NCBI RefSeq assembly: GCF_002994615.1
Contig: NZ_PVNK01000308.1
Location: 1 to 60,120, forward strand
Direction: 5' to 3'
DNA length: 60,120 nt
Source of the DNA: Enhygromyxa salina
GTDB lineage: Bacteria > Myxococcota_A > Polyangia > Nannocystales > Nannocystaceae
In this document: piece by piece, positions 1 through 9,900 of the stretch
How the letters are laid out: every line of letters starts with the position of its first letter
How positions within the stretch are numbered: position 1 is the stretch's first letter
The notes under the pieces: generated by a model
What the model was told of the DNA's origin: nothing
Seen by the model: the letters and a program-made list of their open reading frames with translations, nothing else
Databases searched by the model: none
Program-made: the position numbers and the translations under genes

Positions 1-328
1 GGTCGGGGGTACGCTCGGCGGGCAGGTGGAAGGGGGTCAGCTCGACGCCGGGCAGCCACGCGGCGGCCATGGCGAGGCCGGCCGTACCCTCGAGCTCGCG
101 GCCGTTGGCGAGCACGCCGCCGCCCGAGCAGCCGAGGATCACCGCGCCGGGCATGCGCTCGCGGATCGCGGCCGGCAGCTCGTGCCAGCGCTGCTGATGG
201 CCGCGAGCCGCGAACACCAGCACGAGATCCGCGGGGGATCCCGCGAGCTGCTGGCGGAGCTCATCGGTGGTCCGTTCAACGGCCTCCTCGAGCTCACCAG
301 CGTCACTGATACTGGACGCCCAGCGCAC
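1..328 (-). CDS. FIST N-domain sensor protein (partial, C-terminus off the window)
   Basis: About 109 N-terminal residues are visible; the gene runs off the left edge. The protein starts MRWASSISDAGELEEAV and goes on through LVLVFAARGH, an RxMPGAVILGCSGGGVL stretch and a Gly/Ala-rich strand. This is the pattern of FIST N-terminal domains, which sense small ligands and usually sit beside signalling proteins. The GTG start at 328 is favoured because the domain begins at once and because a -10-like TACGCT lies exactly 6 nt upstream, as at several other genes here. It is divergent from the methyltransferase. Family assignment rests on recalled pattern, not on a search. Confidence 0.75.
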   Translation of the reverse strand, partial: MRWASSISDAGELEEAVERTTDELRQQLAGSPADLVLVFAARGHQQRWHELPAAIRERMPGAVILGCSGGGVLANGRELEGTAGLAMAAAWLPGVELTPFHLPAERTPD

Positions 329-334
329 CTTCGG

Positions 335-340
335 AGCGTA
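335..340 (-). promoter_or_regulatory. -10-like box TACGCT, 6 nt before the FIST start
   Basis: TACGCT on the minus strand is followed by 6 nt and then the GTG start. No convincing -35 box is seen. The spacing predicts a leaderless transcript. Confidence 0.35.
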
Positions 341-378
341 GCAGGGTGGCTGAGCGCCTGTCTCGTGTTCCTGCCGCT

Positions 379-1242
379 ATGCTTGCAGCCGTGGCCGAGC
401 ATCACCTGCGCGTGGGTCCGCTGCCTGCCTGGCTCCAACTGGATCGCCTGCTCGGGCCGACTCGGGTCGGGGGGCCTGACGGAGATGGTTGGCAGGTCGA
501 GGCCGGGGCCGAGGGGGCCGTCGAGGCCCAAGCCCGGCTGCCCACGGCGCTCGCTGCAGATCTCGTCGCGCGTCTGCGCGGGCTCGGCTTCGACGGCCGC
601 GCGCTGGTCTGCGAGGTCGAGCCGCCGCTGCGGCGCAGCGTCACTCGTCGGGCGCGAAGCGAGGACGCTCGCCGGCGACGCGTGACGACCCCGGGCTTTT
701 CGCGCGCGGGCGTGCGCCTCGATGACGTCGGTCGGATCTCGCTCACGCCCGAGGTCCTGGCCCAGCGCGTCGCCGCGGGGGCCCAAGGACGGCCGGTCGT
801 CGACGCCGGGTGCGGGGCAGGGGGCAACGCGATCGCGTTCGCGCGGGCGGGCAGCCGGGTGTGCGCGATCGAGTCCGACGCCGCTCGCCTCGAGCTCGCT
901 CGCCACAACGCCGAGGTCTACGGCGTCGGGGACCGCATCGAATTCGTCCACGGCGACGCGCTCGAGCAGGTGCCCGCGCGCCGGGATGAGTCGGCGATCC
1001 TGTTCATCGATCCGCCGTGGGGCGCCGACTGGAACCGCCGCGGGTGCGGTCTCGCCGAGCTCCCGCTGCTCGCGGCCCTGGCCCCGCTCGCGCTCGGCTA
1101 CGCCGCGCTGTGGGCCAAGGTCCCGGCCTCGTTTGCGACTCGGGAGCTGCTCGGGGATCCACCCGGGGGCGACGCGCAGGCGCTGTTTGGTGAGGCGCAG
1201 GGCGATCGACGTCGGGTCAAGTTCGTGCTCGTGCGCAGGTGA
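379..1242 (+). CDS. TGS1-like class I SAM-dependent methyltransferase
   Basis: The C-terminal half has the class I Rossmann signature VVDAGCGAGGNAIAFARAG (from about residue 139) and the catalytic-type motif FIDPPWG (about residue 209). DPPWG is typical of the TGS1/RsmD-like RNA guanine-N2 methyltransferases and related nucleic acid N-methylases. The N-terminal ~120 residues look like a substrate-binding extension. I chose ATG at 379; a GTG at 346 would add 11 residues but leave only 17 bp to the divergent FIST gene. Nucleic acid methylation is likely; the substrate is unknown. It converges with the kinase, separated by a hairpin. Confidence 0.8.
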   Translation: MLAAVAEHHLRVGPLPAWLQLDRLLGPTRVGGPDGDGWQVEAGAEGAVEAQARLPTALAADLVARLRGLGFDGRALVCEVEPPLRRSVTRRARSEDARRRRVTTPGFSRAGVRLDDVGRISLTPEVLAQRVAAGAQGRPVVDAGCGAGGNAIAFARAGSRVCAIESDAARLELARHNAEVYGVGDRIEFVHGDALEQVPARRDESAILFIDPPWGADWNRRGCGLAELPLLAALAPLALGYAALWAKVPASFATRELLGDPPGGDAQALFGEAQGDRRRVKFVLVRR

Positions 1243-1246
1243 GACC

Positions 1247-1269
1247 GGCGACCAGTTTGACTGGTCGCC
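1247..1269. terminator. Hairpin between convergent genes
   Basis: A perfect 9-bp stem, GGCGACCAG/CTGGTCGCC, with a 5-nt loop. It lies between the two converging stop codons, so it can act on both strands. There is no strong T-run. Confidence 0.5.
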
Positions 1270-1272
1270 GCG

Positions 1273-3294
1273 CTAGCAGGACGGGGCCGGCTCGTCGCGG
1301 GCGCCGTCGGGCAGCAGCTGTTGAAGCTGCCAGGCGTAGGTGTGGAGCTGCTCCTCGGCGCGCAGCAGGGCCGCGTGGACCTTTGCGACGGTCACCGCGC
1401 CGATGACGATGCTCCCGAAGCTACCCAGGGCGAGGAACACGATCGCGGTCGTCTCCGTCAGGACCATGGCCCGCGGTCGCACGAGCATGCCCTCGGGCCC
1501 GAACTGATAGCTGGCCTCGGTCACGCCGCCGAGCTCGAGCGCGAGGGGCACGACCACCGCCAGGATCGCGGCGGCGACCGCGGTGAAGCGGCGCCAGTCG
1601 GTGAAGGTCAGGGCGAAGGCCGTGGCCTGGACCGCCGCGATCGCCGGGAGCAGGATCAGCGCGCCGAACAGCGTCGTCGTACACGCGATGCCGATGTTGC
1701 TCACGATCATCACGGCGGTGACGGTCCGCTCGCTGACCTTGCCGTCGCGGTTGCCAAAGTGGCTGATCGCTCCGGCAATCAACATCGCGATGAAGAAGGG
1801 CAGCGCCGCCGCCAGATCGCGGATCCCGGCCCAGAACAACAGCGGCAAGAACAGCAAGATGCTCAGGTACGCGAGCGAGGCCACGCGCGCTGCCGAGCCG
1901 CGCTGGGTCGCCGCCGACAGCTCCAGGGCGCGCGCGACCGCGGGCGGACGCTGGCTGGGCGGCTGGGTCAGGATCCTGTGCAGGATCGTCATCGCGCCGC
2001 GGTCGTTGGGGTCGAGGGCCAGCGCCCGGCCGATCGCTTGCATCGCCTGGCGCCGCCCGCCAGGCTCCCCGCTGTCGAGCAGGCCGGCGGCCTCTCGAGC
2101 GTGCGCGCGCGCGAGCTTGCTGCGCAGCTCGACGTCTCGCTGGCCATCGAGAAACGCTTCGATCGCCTCGTTCAGGGCGCGCGCCGAGGGGTAGCGGCGG
2201 GCGGGGTCGGGGTCGAGCGCGCGGACGACGATCGCGTCGAGCTCCGGGGGCAGATCTCGCGCGGGCGCCCGGATCGACGGTCGGAGCTCGACGCCCTCGA
2301 GCGCCGAGCGCAGCATCGCCGGGACCTCGTCGATCGGCTGCAGCGGCTCGAGGGTCAGGAGCTCGAACAGGATCGCGCCGAGGGCGTAGACGTCGGCGGT
2401 CGGGGCCAGCGGCAGCCCGCGGATCTGCTCGGGCGGCATGAAGCCAGGCGTACCCACGATCACGCCCGGGTTCGTGGCCTGGGAGCCCGCGCTGCCACCC
2501 CTCGCGCCGTCTCGCGTGGCCCTTTCGCCGAGGGCTGTGTCGCCAACACTTGCATGGGGCTGACCGCAGCGGGGTTTTTGCTCCTTGCCCTCGACAAGAA
2601 CCCCGGCGCGAGCCGACGCGAGGGGTGGCAGCACGGGCTCCTGGGAGGCGGAGGGGGGCCGGGCTCGGGCCTGTCCGAATTCCTTCGCCAGGCCCCAGTC
2701 GAGCACGTAGACCTCGCCGTAGTCGCCGAGCATCACGTTCTCGGGCTTGAGATCGCGGTGGAGGACGCCGCGCTCGTGGGCGAAGTCGACGGCCAGGCAG
2801 ACCTGGCTCAGGGCGGTCAGCAGCCGGCGGCGGCTCCAGCTCTCGTCGACCTCGCCGGCCGCGAGGCGGTCGACGACCTCGGCCAGGGTCACGCCCGAGA
2901 CCCGCTTCATCGAGAACCATGGCTCGCCCCCTCGATCGACGCCCAGATCGTAGACAGGCACGACCGCGGGGTGCTCGAGCTGAGCCTGGACGCGCGCCTC
3001 CTGGACGAAGCGGCGGGCCTGGGCTGGCTCGAGGGGCTGGCCCGCGCGCGGGAGCAGGCGCTTGACCGCGACATGACGGCCGATCTGTCGATCCTCGTGG
3101 AGCGAGACCGTGCCCACGCCGCCCTCTCCGAGCAGGCCCTGTTCGCTGTAGCGGCCGGCAAAGTCGATGACCGCGGGCATCTCGATGTCGGTCGTGACCG
3201 TGGGACCCTGGCCGCGCGGCCAGGCAAGGGTCTTGCCGTCGGCGCTCTCGATGGTCGGGCGTTCCTCGAACTCGGTCCCCTCGACGTCAGGCAT
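1273..3294 (-). CDS. Ser/Thr protein kinase with C-terminal membrane helices and an inserted repeat element
   Basis: 673 residues from ATG at 3294 (MPDVEGTEFE); open frame further upstream has no start context. Kinase motifs: Gly loop GEGGVG (~57), VAVK with K78, HRDLKPEN at 179-186, DWG (in place of DFG) at 199-201, GTPGFMPPEQ at 281-290, then GTPG to the C-lobe. About residue 530 onward holds roughly six hydrophobic segments, so the kinase is membrane-anchored. The activation segment is about 90 residues, against the usual 20-35, because residues ~217-271 are encoded by a dispersed palindromic element (2481-2643). VAVK, HRD and Asp199 are intact, so activity is possible. It diverges from a lipoprotein gene 77 bp away. 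Target unknown. Confidence 0.88.
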   Translation of the reverse strand: MPDVEGTEFEERPTIESADGKTLAWPRGQGPTVTTDIEMPAVIDFAGRYSEQGLLGEGGVGTVSLHEDRQIGRHVAVKRLLPRAGQPLEPAQARRFVQEARVQAQLEHPAVVPVYDLGVDRGGEPWFSMKRVSGVTLAEVVDRLAAGEVDESWSRRRLLTALSQVCLAVDFAHERGVLHRDLKPENVMLGDYGEVYVLDWGLAKEFGQARARPPSASQEPVLPPLASARAGVLVEGKEQKPRCGQPHASVGDTALGERATRDGARGGSAGSQATNPGVIVGTPGFMPPEQIRGLPLAPTADVYALGAILFELLTLEPLQPIDEVPAMLRSALEGVELRPSIRAPARDLPPELDAIVVRALDPDPARRYPSARALNEAIEAFLDGQRDVELRSKLARAHAREAAGLLDSGEPGGRRQAMQAIGRALALDPNDRGAMTILHRILTQPPSQRPPAVARALELSAATQRGSAARVASLAYLSILLFLPLLFWAGIRDLAAALPFFIAMLIAGAISHFGNRDGKVSERTVTAVMIVSNIGIACTTTLFGALILLPAIAAVQATAFALTFTDWRRFTAVAAAILAVVVPLALELGGVTEASYQFGPEGMLVRPRAMVLTETTAIVFLALGSFGSIVIGAVTVAKVHAALLRAEEQLHTYAWQLQQLLPDGARDEPAPSC
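2481..2643. repeat. Dispersed palindromic element, copy A (inside the kinase gene)
   Basis: About 160 bp bounded by a nearly perfect 25-bp inverted repeat: GGAGCCCGCGCTGCCACCCC at the left end against the complement of GGGGTGGCAGCACGGGCTCC at the right. The interior shares with copies B (30736-30903) and C (36881-37035) the blocks CCCTCGCGCCG, TTCGCCGAGGGCT (with variation) and GTCGCCnAnACTTGCA. It adds about 55 residues to the kinase activation segment without breaking the frame. Confidence 0.8.
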
Positions 3295-3371
3295 CTCCGC
3301 ATGGTGCCCGAAATTCCTGCGCGCTGAGCCGCGCACACGCTCACTCGACGCCGGGCCCGGTACCATGGCCC

Positions 3372-3908
3372 GTGGACGCTCGACTGCTGCTGCCCTGCGC
3401 GCTGAGCCTCGTGCTCGGCTGCCTGCCACCCGCGAAGGTCGAGGTCCCCGACGACCCCGGTGGTGACCCCGGCGGTGACCCCGGCGGCGGCGGAGCGGGC
3501 GAGCGGCCGGGGGCCGACCCAAAGGAGCCGGAGGAGGCGGCGGGCGTCCTCCCGATCGCGTGCGAGCGCCCCGACGACTATGGCCCCGTGATCGTCGACG
3601 CCGAGCAGTACGCCCGGCGCTACGCGGCCAAGGCGCTTCGCTTCAGCGAGCTGGCCTCGACCAAGGACCAGCCCGTCGAGGAGTGCGGGATCGCGGCGGG
3701 GGTCGAGCTGCTCCTGGCCCTGACCTGCGACGATGGCTCGCGGGCCTTCCCGTCCTTCGAGGAGGCCCACGGATCGCGCAGCGGCAACGTCGGCTCCGGG
3801 GGTCGGTGCGGGAGCATCATCGACCTGTACAGGGTCCCGTGCCCCGAGGGCGTCCACGACGTCTACATCGACAGCTACATCTGCGCCGACGCGGCGATGT
3901 TTCGCTAG
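3372..3908 (+). CDS. Small lipoprotein of unknown function
   Basis: 178 residues from GTG at 3372. A short lipoprotein signal peptide ends in LVLGC (Cys ~17), followed by a Pro/Gly/Asp-rich linker with a repeated DPGG unit (residues ~27-40). The globular remainder (~60-178) has six Cys, suggesting disulfides outside the cytoplasm. TACCAT lies 5 nt before the GTG, so the mRNA may have almost no leader. I do not recognise a family. The last codons and stop form half of a perfect palindrome shared with the converging S1-domain gene. Confidence 0.7.
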   Translation: MDARLLLPCALSLVLGCLPPAKVEVPDDPGGDPGGDPGGGGAGERPGADPKEPEEAAGVLPIACERPDDYGPVIVDAEQYARRYAAKALRFSELASTKDQPVEECGIAAGVELLLALTCDDGSRAFPSFEEAHGSRSGNVGSGGRCGSIIDLYRVPCPEGVHDVYIDSYICADAAMFR

Positions 3909-3917
3909 CGAAACATC
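3896..3917. terminator. Perfect 22-bp palindrome spanning a stop codon
   Basis: GATGTTTCGCT is followed at once by its complement AGCGAAACATC. It covers the last codons and TAG of the lipoprotein gene and lies before the stop of the converging gene. A bidirectional terminator is likely; a dyadic binding site is the alternative. Confidence 0.5.
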
Positions 3918-3954
3918 ACCGACGTCTCGCCAGGTTTTTCCGCGCGCCGCCCCC

Positions 3955-5127
3955 TCAGCGCTCGAGCTTCGACTTGAGCAGCGCGCCGAAGCTGCCGACG
4001 CTGGCGCCCTGGCTCTTGCGCTGCTTGGCGCGATGCTGGCGGAAGTGGGCCCGGGCCTCCTCGTCTTCGACGCGACGCATGGAGAAGCGCGTGCGGCCCT
4101 TGTCGTCGGTCCCGATCGGGACCACGCGGACCTGCTTGCCGACGGGGAAGGCCCGGCGGGGGTCGCCGCCCGGGGGCAGGTCGAGCTCGCGGGTCGGGAC
4201 GATCCCGCCGCCGGTCGCGGTCTCGACGAACACGCCGAAGGCCTCGACCTTGACGACCTCGGCGTCGACGACGGCCTTCGCGTCCCTGCCCGCCGACTCG
4301 GCGCCCTCGGGTGCCTGGGTCGCCTGGCGCAGGGACAGGCCGATCCGCGTGGTGCCCTCGGCCGCGTGATCGATGGTCAGGATCTTGACCTTGAGCTGCT
4401 CGCCGACCGAGACCACGTCCTCGACCTGATCGACGCGCCCGTGTCCGAGCTCGGAGATGTGGATCAGGCCCTCGATGCCGCCGAGATCGACGAACGCACC
4501 GTAGGGCTGGATCGCCTGCACGGTCCCATCGACGATCTGCCCGGGGCTGAGCCCGGCGAGGGTCTCGCGGCCCTCGACCGCGCGGGCCTCTTGCAGCAGC
4601 GCCTTGCGCGAGACGACGACCGAGCGGCCGTTGTCGCGGATCTCGAGGACCTTGAACTGCAAGGTCTGGCCCTCGTAGATCGAGATGTCGGGGGTGTAGG
4701 AGATGTGGACGTGGGACGCGGGACAAAACGCCCGGATCTTGCCGATCTGGACCTCGAGCCCGGCCTTGACGGCCTTGGTCACGGTGCCCTCGATCGGCGC
4801 CCCAGCCTCGAGCGCGGTCTCGAGCCCGGCGAGCCCGCTGCCCGCGTTGAAGCGCATGGCGAGCTTGGGTCGATCGCCACCTTCAGTCACGATCGCGCGG
4901 AGCCGGTCGCCGACCTTGACGGTCACCTCGCCGTGCTCGTTCTCGAGTTCGTAGCGGGCGATCTCTCCCTCGGCGCGGGCCCCCGCGTCGACGAACACGG
5001 CGTCCTTGCCGATCTGTACGACCGTAACCTCGACGCTGTCGCCGGCTGAGAGCCGCTTGTAGGTGCCGCCCTTGCCGCTCGCCAGCGACTGTTCGAACAT
5101 CGCTGCGAAGTCCTCGTCTTCGGCCAT
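3955..5127 (-). CDS. S1-domain RNA-binding protein (ribosomal protein S1-like)
   Basis: 390 residues from ATG at 5127 (MAEDEDFAAMFEQSL); open frame upstream of it is not coding-like. At least three S1 OB-fold repeats are visible: ~25-95 (GDSVEVTVVQIGKDAVFVD), ~105-190 (EGTVTKAVKAGLEVQIG) and ~200-280 (VDGTVQAIQPYGAFVDLGG with GLIHISEL), plus a weaker fourth at ~295-365. It is shorter than canonical six-repeat S1 and lacks the S2-binding N-terminal domain, so it is more probably an accessory translation or RNA-metabolism factor of the YfgF/Tex/S1-like group than the ribosomal protein itself. C-terminal tail is basic. Confidence 0.85.
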   Translation of the reverse strand: MAEDEDFAAMFEQSLASGKGGTYKRLSAGDSVEVTVVQIGKDAVFVDAGARAEGEIARYELENEHGEVTVKVGDRLRAIVTEGGDRPKLAMRFNAGSGLAGLETALEAGAPIEGTVTKAVKAGLEVQIGKIRAFCPASHVHISYTPDISIYEGQTLQFKVLEIRDNGRSVVVSRKALLQEARAVEGRETLAGLSPGQIVDGTVQAIQPYGAFVDLGGIEGLIHISELGHGRVDQVEDVVSVGEQLKVKILTIDHAAEGTTRIGLSLRQATQAPEGAESAGRDAKAVVDAEVVKVEAFGVFVETATGGGIVPTRELDLPPGGDPRRAFPVGKQVRVVPIGTDDKGRTRFSMRRVEDEEARAHFRQHRAKQRKSQGASVGSFGALLKSKLER

Positions 5128-5241
5128 GGCCGGGGGGTTTACCATTTTGGCGACCCGGTCTACAGGGCGGGTAGCGCGGTCGGTGCCCACAGACCGCTGA
5201 ACGTCCGTCTCGCGCGGGCCGCAAGGGCCCGATTGATCGAG

Positions 5242-6702
5242 CTACTTGAGCTCGACCTCGAGATCTGCGGGCCTGAGGTTCGGCAGCTCGGGCGGTCGCT
5301 CGGTGACCGAGTGGGGCTCCCACTTGGTCATGACCTCGACGTAGCCGTCTTTGCGCAGGATGATCTCGTGGGCCACGCCGTCACCGACGGGGACCTCGAG
5401 GGTGCACGGCGTATCGCACTGGTACTCGCCGTCGAGGAACACCTTGGCGCCCTCGACGTTGCTGTCGACCGTCGCGCGGTTCTTGGGCAGGTCGTCGACG
5501 TTGACGGGCTTTTTGTCCTCGTCCTTGTCTTCGTTGACCGACATGCCCGGCTTGTGGTCGGCGCCCGGGTCCCCCTCGTCCTTGCCCGAGCCGAACAGCA
5601 TCGCGCCGACGATGACCACGAACGCGAGCCCGAGCCCGCCGATGACGAACTTGCTGGCGGTGCTCAGGCCCTGCTCGACGACGACCGGCGAGGTCGAGCC
5701 CGTGCTGGTTGAGCCCTCGATCGAGGCGATCGGCCCAGTCGTGGCCAGGTTGCGGCGCAGCGGGCCGTCGGGGTTGGGCGGACTGCGGCCCTCGGCGCGG
5801 GCTCGGGCGGCGCCGATGCACTCGCCGAGCAGCTCGGCGAAGCGCCCGCAGTCCTGGATCCGTTTGCCGCGATCCTTGCGCAGCGCCATCATCAGGACCT
5901 TGGCGGTCTCGCGGCAGCAGTGGCGCGGCGTCGGGACCTTGGTCTTGACGTGCTTGAGCATCGTCGCCATCGGCGACTCGGCCGAGAAGGGCGGCCGACC
6001 CTCGATCATCTCGTAGAGGATGCAGCCGAGGGAGTAGATGTCGGTGCGGTGGTCGAGGGGCAGGCCGTTGCACTGCTCGGGCGACATGTACTGCGGCGTG
6101 CCGAAGACCTCGCCGGCCCGGGTCAGGCGGGTAGCGTCGAGTCCGCCGGCGATGCCGAAGTCGAGGACCTTGACCACGGTGCTGACGCCGACGCTCTCGA
6201 TGAAGATGTTGTCGGGCTTGAGGTCGCGGTGAAAGATGCCGTTCTCGTGGGCCTCGGACAGGCTCTCGGCGACCTGGCGGGCGTGCTGGAGGGCCTCGAT
6301 CTCCGGCACCCGGCCGCGCTCGAGGACCTCGGCGAGGCTCTCGCCCGTGAGCAGCTCCATGACCATGTAGGGCCGGCCGTCCTCGGCCGAGCCGTGCTCG
6401 AACACGCGGATCGTGGACGGGTGCCGCAAGCGCGTGGTCACCTCCATCTCGCGCTTGAAGCGGGTCAGGAACTTGTGGTCCGACAGGCACTCGCTGCGCA
6501 CGACCTTGATCGCCACGTCGCGGTCGACCTGCGTGTCGTAGGCCTCGTAGACAACGCCCATGCCGCCCTCGCCAATCACACGGGTGATGTCGTAGCGGTT
6601 CGCGATTTGCCCGCCGACGTCGTCGTTGAAGACCATCTCCATGCTCATGCTGGAGCCGGAGGATCCTTCTGGCTGCGGCCGCCTCTGTGATCGTTTGGAC
6701 AT
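5242..6702 (-). CDS. Ser/Thr protein kinase with transmembrane helix and PEGA domain
   Basis: 486 residues from ATG at 6702 (MSKRSQRRPQPEG). Kinase domain at ~35-300: IGEGGMGVVYEAY, VAIK, HRDLKPDN, DFGIA, GTPQYMSPEQ. A Ser/Thr/Gly linker leads to one membrane helix (FVIGGLGLAFVVIVGAML, ~365-385), a short acidic linker, and a C-terminal PEGA-like domain (ATVDSNVEGAKVFLDGEYQC with CTLEVPVG). The layout is a cytoplasmic kinase with an extracytoplasmic PEGA sensor or wall-binding domain, common in myxobacteria. All catalytic motifs are intact. It diverges from icmF across 245 bp. Confidence 0.93.
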   Translation of the reverse strand: MSKRSQRRPQPEGSSGSSMSMEMVFNDDVGGQIANRYDITRVIGEGGMGVVYEAYDTQVDRDVAIKVVRSECLSDHKFLTRFKREMEVTTRLRHPSTIRVFEHGSAEDGRPYMVMELLTGESLAEVLERGRVPEIEALQHARQVAESLSEAHENGIFHRDLKPDNIFIESVGVSTVVKVLDFGIAGGLDATRLTRAGEVFGTPQYMSPEQCNGLPLDHRTDIYSLGCILYEMIEGRPPFSAESPMATMLKHVKTKVPTPRHCCRETAKVLMMALRKDRGKRIQDCGRFAELLGECIGAARARAEGRSPPNPDGPLRRNLATTGPIASIEGSTSTGSTSPVVVEQGLSTASKFVIGGLGLAFVVIVGAMLFGSGKDEGDPGADHKPGMSVNEDKDEDKKPVNVDDLPKNRATVDSNVEGAKVFLDGEYQCDTPCTLEVPVGDGVAHEIILRKDGYVEVMTKWEPHSVTERPPELPNLRPADLEVELK

Positions 6703-6908
6703 GAGTCGGTGGGGCCCAGTATTCCAGGAAAGCAGGGCAGAGTTTAGGGCGCTCGGCGCCCTTCGCCCGTTTTTCCCATGTGAGGGGCCGACATACAGCG
6801 TGTTCTGCGCCGAAGGCGATCGCGCTCCTGGGACTGGGTGTCGACCCGCGCGCGCCCGCGCAAAGCCGCGAATTCCGTCGCACAGAGGGGCCTCTGACTG
6901 TTTCACGC

Positions 6909-6937
6909 TTGAATGGACCCAAGCCCGTCCGTACCCT
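6909..6937 (+). promoter_or_regulatory. Predicted sigma70-type promoter of icmF
   Basis: TTGAAT (6909-6914), a 17-bp spacer, TACCCT (6932-6937), then 10 nt to the ATG. The predicted transcript start is about 4 nt before the start codon. Confidence 0.5.
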
Positions 6938-6947
6938 CGGCGCGACC

Positions 6948-9900
6948 ATGCCCAACGTTGCAGCTGCCAAGCCACCCACCACACCCAGCGTTGGCCATGA
7001 GGCCAGGCACAAGATCCGGGTGGTGACGGCGGCGGCCCTGTTCGACGGTCACGACGCGGCGATCAACGTGATGCGGCGGATCCTGCAGGCGCACGGCGCC
7101 GAGGTGATCCATCTGGGTCACAACCGCGGCGCGGCCGAGGTCGTCGACGCCGCCATCCAGGAGGACGCCCAGGCGATCGCCGTGAGCTCGTATCAGGGCG
7201 GGCACATGGAGTTCTTCAAGTACATGTACGACCTCCTGCGCGAGAAGGGGGCCCCGCACATCACGATCTGGGGCGGCGGCGGCGGGGTCATCGTCCCGCG
7301 CGAGATCGACGAGCTCCACGCCTACGGCATCAACCGAATTTTCTCGCCCGAAGACGGCCGCCGTCACGGCCTCGACGGGATGATCGACATGATCATCGCG
7401 GGCGCCGATTTTTCGACGGCGCCAGACGATCCGGTCGCGGAGTTCAACGAGCTCGTCAAGCCTGCGCGGCCGGCTCCGAGCGCGGACCAGCCCGACCCCA
7501 AGGTCCCGCGCCTCGCCCGGCTGATCACCGTGCTCGAAGATCACATCGGCGGCGCAGCCGAGGGCGGCGCGCTGCTGCGCGCGGTCGAGGACCACGCGCT
7601 GCCCAAGGTCCCGGTCCTCGGGCTGACGGGCACGGGCGGCGCGGGCAAGAGCTCGCTGACCGACGAGCTCGTGGCCCGCTTCGCGCGCGAGAACCCGAGC
7701 CGCAAGATCGCCGTGATCTCGGTCGATCCAACCCGCCGTCGGACCGGCGGCGCGCTGCTCGGCGATCGCATCCGCATGAACAGCATCCGCCACGGCAACG
7801 TGTTCATGCGCAGCATGGCCACGCGGGCGTCGGGGGCCGAGCTCTCGGCCGCGACCGGGTCGGCGATCCGGCTGTGCAAGCTCGCCGGCTACGAGCTGAT
7901 CCTGGTCGAGACCTCCGGGATCGGCCAGGGCGACGCCGCGATCAGCGAGGTCGCCGATCTGTGCCTCTACGTGATGACCGCCGACTACGGCGCCCAGAGC
8001 CAGCTCGAAAAGATCGAGATGCTCGACGTCGCCGACTTCGTGGCGATCAACAAGTACGAGCACAAGGGCAGCAAGGACGCGCTGCGAGATGTCCGCAAGC
8101 AGGTCCGGCGCAACCGCAACCTGTTCCACGGCGTCGAGGACGACGCGCTGCCGGTGTTCGGCACGGTCGCGAGCCGCTTCAACGACGGCGGGGTCAACGG
8201 GCTCTACGCGGGGCTGTGCGCCAGGCTCAGCGAGCTCGGCGATCCCGACTGGGTCTGCCGGATCCCCGCCGACCAGCGCGTGGTCGCGTCGAGCACCCGC
8301 GACATCATCCCGGCCGATCGGATCCACTACCTCGGCGAGGTCGTGCACACGGTCCGGGCCTACAAGGCCAGGGTCGCCCAGCAGATCGAGGTCGCGCGCT
8401 CGCTCGCGCATCTGCGCCACACGCGCGAGCTCGCGGCGAGCTCGGGTCCCGGCGAGCCCACGCTCGCGTGGCTCGACGAGCAGATCGCGGCGCGTTCGCT
8501 CGAGCTCGACGGTGACGCCCGCCGGGCGCTCGAGCTGCTGCCCAAGCTCCGGGCCGAGTACAGCGCCGACGAGTACGTCGTCCGCGTCCGCGACCGCGAG
8601 GTCCGCTACCCGACCCACGTGACCACGCTGTCGGGCAGCCGCGTCGCCCGGGTCGCGCTCCCGGCCGACGACGAGCCCGGCGCGGTCCTGCGCTACATGC
8701 TGCTCGAGGGCCCCCCGGGTCACTTCCCCTTCACCGGTGGGGTGTTCGCGTTCAAGCGCGAGGGCGAGGACCCCAAGCGCATGTTCGCCGGCGAGGGCGG
8801 CCCGGCCCGGACCAACGAGCGCTTCAAGTATCTGTCGGCGGGCGAGCCGGCCAAGCGCCTGTCGACCGCGTTCGACTCGGTCACCCTCTACGGCCAGGAT
8901 CCCGAGGAGCGGCCCGACGTGTGGGGCAAGATCGGCGAGAGCGGGGTCTCGATCTGCACCCTCGACGACGCCAAGGAGCTCTACGACGGCTTCGATCTGT
9001 GCGCGCCGACGACCTCGGTGTCGATGACGATCAACGGCCCCGCGCCGATCATCCTGGCGTTTTACATGAACGCCGCCGTCGACCAGCAGGTCGAGGCCTT
9101 CGAAGCCAAGCAGGGCAGGGCGCCGAACCCCGAGGAGTACGAGCAGCTCCGCGACTTCACGCTCTCGCAGGTCCGCGGGACCGTGCAGGCCGACATCCTC
9201 AAGGAAGATCAGGGCCAGAACACCTGCATCTTCTCGATCGAATTCGCCCTGCGGATGATGGGCGACATCCAGGAGTACTTCATCCGCAAGCGGGTCCGGA
9301 ACTACTACTCGGTGTCGATCAGCGGCTATCACATCGCCGAGGCCGGGGCCAACCCGATCTCGCAGCTCGCCTTCACCCTCGCCAACGGCTTCACCTACGT
9401 CGAGTACTACCGATCGCGGGGCATGGCGGTCAACGACTTCGCCCGCAACCTCAGCTTCTTCTTCTCCAACGGCCTCGACACCGAGTACACGGTCATCGGT
9501 CGGGTCGCGCGGCGGATCTGGGCGATTGCGATGCGCGACCTCTATCAGGCCGACGCGCGCTCGCAGAAGTTCAAGTACCACATCCAGACCAGCGGTCGCT
9601 CGCTCCACGCGATGGAGATCGACTTCAACGACATCCGCACGACCCTCCAGGCGCTGTTCGCCTACTACGACCACTGCAACAGCCTCCACACCAACGCCTA
9701 CGACGAGGCCATCACCACGCCGACCGAGAGCAGCGTCCGCCGGGCGATGGCGATCCAGATGATCATCACCAAGGAGCAGGGCCTGGCCAAGAACGAGAAC
9801 CCGCTCCAGGGCAGCTACATCGTCGAGCAGCTGACCGAGCTGGTCGAGGAGGCCGTGCTCGACGAATTCCTCCGTCTCGACGAGCGCGGCGGCGTGCTCG

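Noticed and set aside
3295..3522. N-terminal extension of the kinase upstream of 3294
   Set aside because: The extension is Arg/Ala-rich and overlaps the divergent lipoprotein gene; the ATG at 3294 directly precedes folded kinase-type sequence.
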